Below are positions 28,247 to 30,199 of a stretch of 30,199 nt of DNA, piece after piece (position 1 is the stretch's first letter; the number at the start of each line of letters is the position of its first letter). Made by a program: the position numbers and the translations under genes. The stretch comes from a virus. Where the stretch lies: IMG/VR virus record IMGVR_UViG_3300042312_000034, positions 1 through 30,199 of that record; one strand, written 5' to 3'. Below the pieces are notes generated by a model, which did not search any database, was not told the DNA's origin, and worked only from the letters and a program-made list of their open reading frames with translations.

Positions 28247-28454
28247 TTGCTGTGATAACGGTTAGATTTCCAAGACCTACTGTCTTAACGAAATCGGGGG
28301 AACGACCGATGGTGGGTTCACCTACCTTAGTGCGCTTCATGTAAGGTGCAGCTTCAGTAGGTTGATCATCAACTTGGTCAACCGAAGGGACTTCCTCCGG
28401 GGATGTTGCTTTCTTGTTCGATCTCTGGGATCTCGTTGGTGTTTGTTTGTTCAT
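28224..28454 (-). CDS. Hypothetical protein, 76 aa, overlapping portal and scaffold genes
   Basis: The frame begins inside the last 77 bases of the portal gene and ends 23 bases inside the scaffold gene. The product starts MNKQTPTRSQRSNKKATSPE, a polar and basic part, and ends with PDFVKTVGLGNLTVITANGK, a likely beta segment. The overlaps fill the only space between portal and scaffold, and many T7-like cyanophages have a small gene there. I recognise no domain. A head or tail minor component is possible from its place. Confidence 0.65.
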   Translation of the reverse strand: MNKQTPTRSQRSNKKATSPEEVPSVDQVDDQPTEAAPYMKRTKVGEPTIGRSPDFVKTVGLGNLTVITANGKRNYT

Positions 28455-30003
28455 TTGATCCGTTCAATAGTTGTGGATTCTTTGTAGGATCCATCAGTGG
28501 CGCTTTAGCCATGTTGGGAGCCTGTTTAAGTGCTTCCATTTGCTGTGCTTGTTGCTGTGCTTGGTCTCGTTCTTGCTGTACCTGATCCATTGATTTAATC
28601 AGGTTCAGTACATCAATACCTTGAGCAGCAGCAAGACGTTTCACGGCCTCATCTATATTAAGGTAAGTACCAAGAGCCTCAGGTCCAAGTGTCTGAGCAA
28701 TGACCGTAAAGAACTGGGTAAGAGATTCTCGATCCTGTCCTCTACCAAGTGCATTGATACCAGCCACAATGGTTGGACGTACCAGATCCTTAGGGATACG
28801 TGGGATGTCTTGGTTCTTCTGTAGTACTGAGAGCTTACGGTTAAGGTAAGGAACAAGGAACTCAACAGTAAGCAGTGAGAATAACCCACCAAGCTGTTGC
28901 TCCAGTTCCATCTGAGTCATGCGTACTTCCTCAGCTGTAGTACGTTCGCTGTTCCTTACGTTAAGGATAAGGAAGGCTTCACTGAGACGACGCTCAAGTG
29001 TTGCAGCCATCTCCATAGCAGTACGGAAGTCGGCTGTCTTACCAACTTGCACCACAGAGATGTCATCAGGACGACCCTGAATGATGGCTCCGTTCCCCGC
29101 AGCAGAGAGTGTCTGCGGCTTAGTAGTACTAGATGGGGAGACGGTGAAGACCACCTTAGCGGCGACTGCAGAGCCCTCTACGAGTGCTTGCATAAGAGCT
29201 TCAAGTGAACGGAGATCACCAAGGAACTCCTCCACTCTACCACGTCCAAAGGCCTCACCATCAACAACATTAAACCTAAGCACTAGCCAAGGATTAGTTT
29301 CAAGTGGTGCCTTACCTTGGGAGCCAGGGATGATCTTATCGAATACTTCTTGATGCCATACGAGTCGATTGTTATCTCGTCTGACATGTGTGTAAACATC
29401 TACATCTTCCTCGTTGTCAGCTCCCTCTTCCCCAGGTGGGTTAACAGGAAGACTGGCATTAAGGATAGGTGCTAGTAGTTTACGGCTGATGCGTTCACGT
29501 GTAACAATCTCTAGGATGTCACCGTTACCATCTCGATCTACGACATACCTGTTCAATGGATACAGCTTTAGTCCCTTGGGACCCATGTAGATCAATGCGT
29601 TACCACCAACCACAAGATGCTTGAGGGCTTGGTGTACAGTAACGCGATCACTTGATGCTGCAATGATTTCCATGACAGACCTTTCCATCTTAGCGAAGGA
29701 GATGTCCAGGTCTGATCGTGCCTCTGGTGGAAGATCTACACCGATCTTTGAATCATCAATCTGTAGCTTAAAGAAGCTGGTTTGTGGGGGAAGAAGAGCA
29801 AGCATCAATTTAGATGCAAGTGTAACAACCCCCTTAGCGCCAACGCTTTGCCATGGTGTAGTCAACTTTAGATTAGTTGACCTACCCACATCATCATCTT
29901 GTTGGATAAGAGTAGGTAGTGTCAACTCAGAGCACTGTACAGCTGTGTCTAGAAACGTGGAACGATACTTACTTAGATAATCGTATCTTGTTTTAGCTGA
30001 CAT
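28378..30003 (-). CDS. Portal / head-tail connector protein (T7 gp8-like)
   Basis: At 541 aa it matches T7 gp8 (536). Twelve copies form the ring through which terL pumps DNA and to which tail tube A binds. Family features are MSAKTRYDYLSKYRSTFLDT, then PTLIQQDDD and TPWQSVGAKGVVTLASKLML, the LPPQTSFFKL stretch, VGGNALIYMGPKGLKLYPLN, and the tunnel-forming ERTTAEEVRMTQMELEQQLG with LGGLFSLLTVEFLVPYLNRK. The C-terminus is Gln-rich (QQERDQAQQQAQQMEALKQA), then Asn/Pro-rich. Start and length agree well with the family. The gene follows the 61-aa gene by three bases. Confidence 0.96.
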   Translation of the reverse strand: MSAKTRYDYLSKYRSTFLDTAVQCSELTLPTLIQQDDDVGRSTNLKLTTPWQSVGAKGVVTLASKLMLALLPPQTSFFKLQIDDSKIGVDLPPEARSDLDISFAKMERSVMEIIAASSDRVTVHQALKHLVVGGNALIYMGPKGLKLYPLNRYVVDRDGNGDILEIVTRERISRKLLAPILNASLPVNPPGEEGADNEEDVDVYTHVRRDNNRLVWHQEVFDKIIPGSQGKAPLETNPWLVLRFNVVDGEAFGRGRVEEFLGDLRSLEALMQALVEGSAVAAKVVFTVSPSSTTKPQTLSAAGNGAIIQGRPDDISVVQVGKTADFRTAMEMAATLERRLSEAFLILNVRNSERTTAEEVRMTQMELEQQLGGLFSLLTVEFLVPYLNRKLSVLQKNQDIPRIPKDLVRPTIVAGINALGRGQDRESLTQFFTVIAQTLGPEALGTYLNIDEAVKRLAAAQGIDVLNLIKSMDQVQQERDQAQQQAQQMEALKQAPNMAKAPLMDPTKNPQLLNGSNEQTNTNEIPEIEQESNIPGGSPFG

Positions 30004-30006
30004 TTA

Positions 30007-30192
30007 TCAGAGTCCAAGTGTATTATATGTGGGGGATACTCGCTGAGAACCTAGTCCTTGTGCGCGAGGTCCTGCTGTTTTACGGCTACTTCTCTTAGCT
30101 TTAAATCCTGTAGCCCAGCTGGCTACGTCAACACCAAATCCCCCGAAGCCTGACCCAACAGTGCTAGCTTCTTTCATTTGCTCTGGAGTCAT
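30007..30192 (-). CDS. Small Gly/Ser-rich protein at the T7 gp7.3 position, possibly 5'-truncated by the window edge
   Basis: The first ATG in the window is at 30192, seven bases from the edge, so an upstream start cannot be excluded. The visible 61 residues begin MTPEQMKEASTVGSGFGGFG, continue with VDVASWATGFKAKRSSRKTA and end SPTYNTLGL. Directly before the portal gene T7 has gp6.7 and gp7.3, small virion proteins. The Gly-rich amphipathic part and this position suggest the same kind of protein. No family residue proves it. Confidence 0.7.
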   Translation of the reverse strand: MTPEQMKEASTVGSGFGGFGVDVASWATGFKAKRSSRKTAGPRAQGLGSQRVSPTYNTLGL

Positions 30193-30199
30193 AGGAGTG

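Noticed and set aside
1-30199. CRISPR arrays, integrase, insertion sequences
   Set aside because: No regular spacer repeats, no tyrosine or serine recombinase motif and no transposase were found in the window. The only mobile-type genes seen are the two HNH endonucleases.

Overview
This window is the late half, plus one genome-junction region, of a T7-like cyanophage (podovirus, Autographiviridae type). Every gene I accept lies on the minus strand, so transcription runs from high to low coordinates. Read that way, the order matches T7 genes 7.3 to 19: small virion-type protein, portal, scaffold, major capsid protein, tail tubes A and B, three internal virion proteins, tail fibre, lysis genes, small terminase, large terminase. 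A cyanobacterial host follows from psbA (photosystem II D1) and hli (high-light-inducible protein). The protein style suggests a picocyanobacterial host of the Synechococcus/Cyanobium/Prochlorococcus kind, but the sequence alone does not prove which.

Right end (30192-23659): portal, a 76-aa overlapping ORF and the scaffold lead into a host-derived cassette set between scaffold and capsid. The cassette is hli, a 39-aa Lys/Ala-rich protein, an RlpA-like double-psi beta-barrel protein, psbA and a 59-aa unknown. A possible terminator and a structured leader separate it from the capsid gene. Two small virion-type genes follow the capsid, then a strong intrinsic terminator (23659-23687), in the position of T7 T-phi after gene 10.

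Middle (23635-9518): tail tube A, tail tube B, then gp14-, gp15- and gp16-like internal virion proteins. The gp15-like protein carries a glucosaminidase-like domain and a C-terminal segment that looks like a rearranged M23 peptidase. Next come a tail fibre with a long Ala/Ser/Thr/Asn heptad region, its likely assembly chaperone, a small membrane protein, and a two-domain endolysin (C39-like peptidase plus glucosaminidase) whose second domain is closely related to the one in the virion protein.

Left part (8550-1684): a holin-like protein and small terminase, then a 3-kb interval of poorly known genes including one HNH endonuclease. A second HNH endonuclease overlaps the start of the large terminase gene. 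A repeat- and hairpin-rich 371-base spacer separates terL from thyX.

Junction (1683-1): thyX ends at an intrinsic terminator. About 950 bases without convincing genes follow, holding two sigma70-like leftward promoters with perfect TTGACA -35 boxes and a strong hairpin at the predicted 5' end of the transcript. Four tightly packed small genes come next. I read this as the late/early boundary of the genome, probably containing or lying near the terminal repeat, with host-transcribed early genes beginning at 727. That reading is inference.
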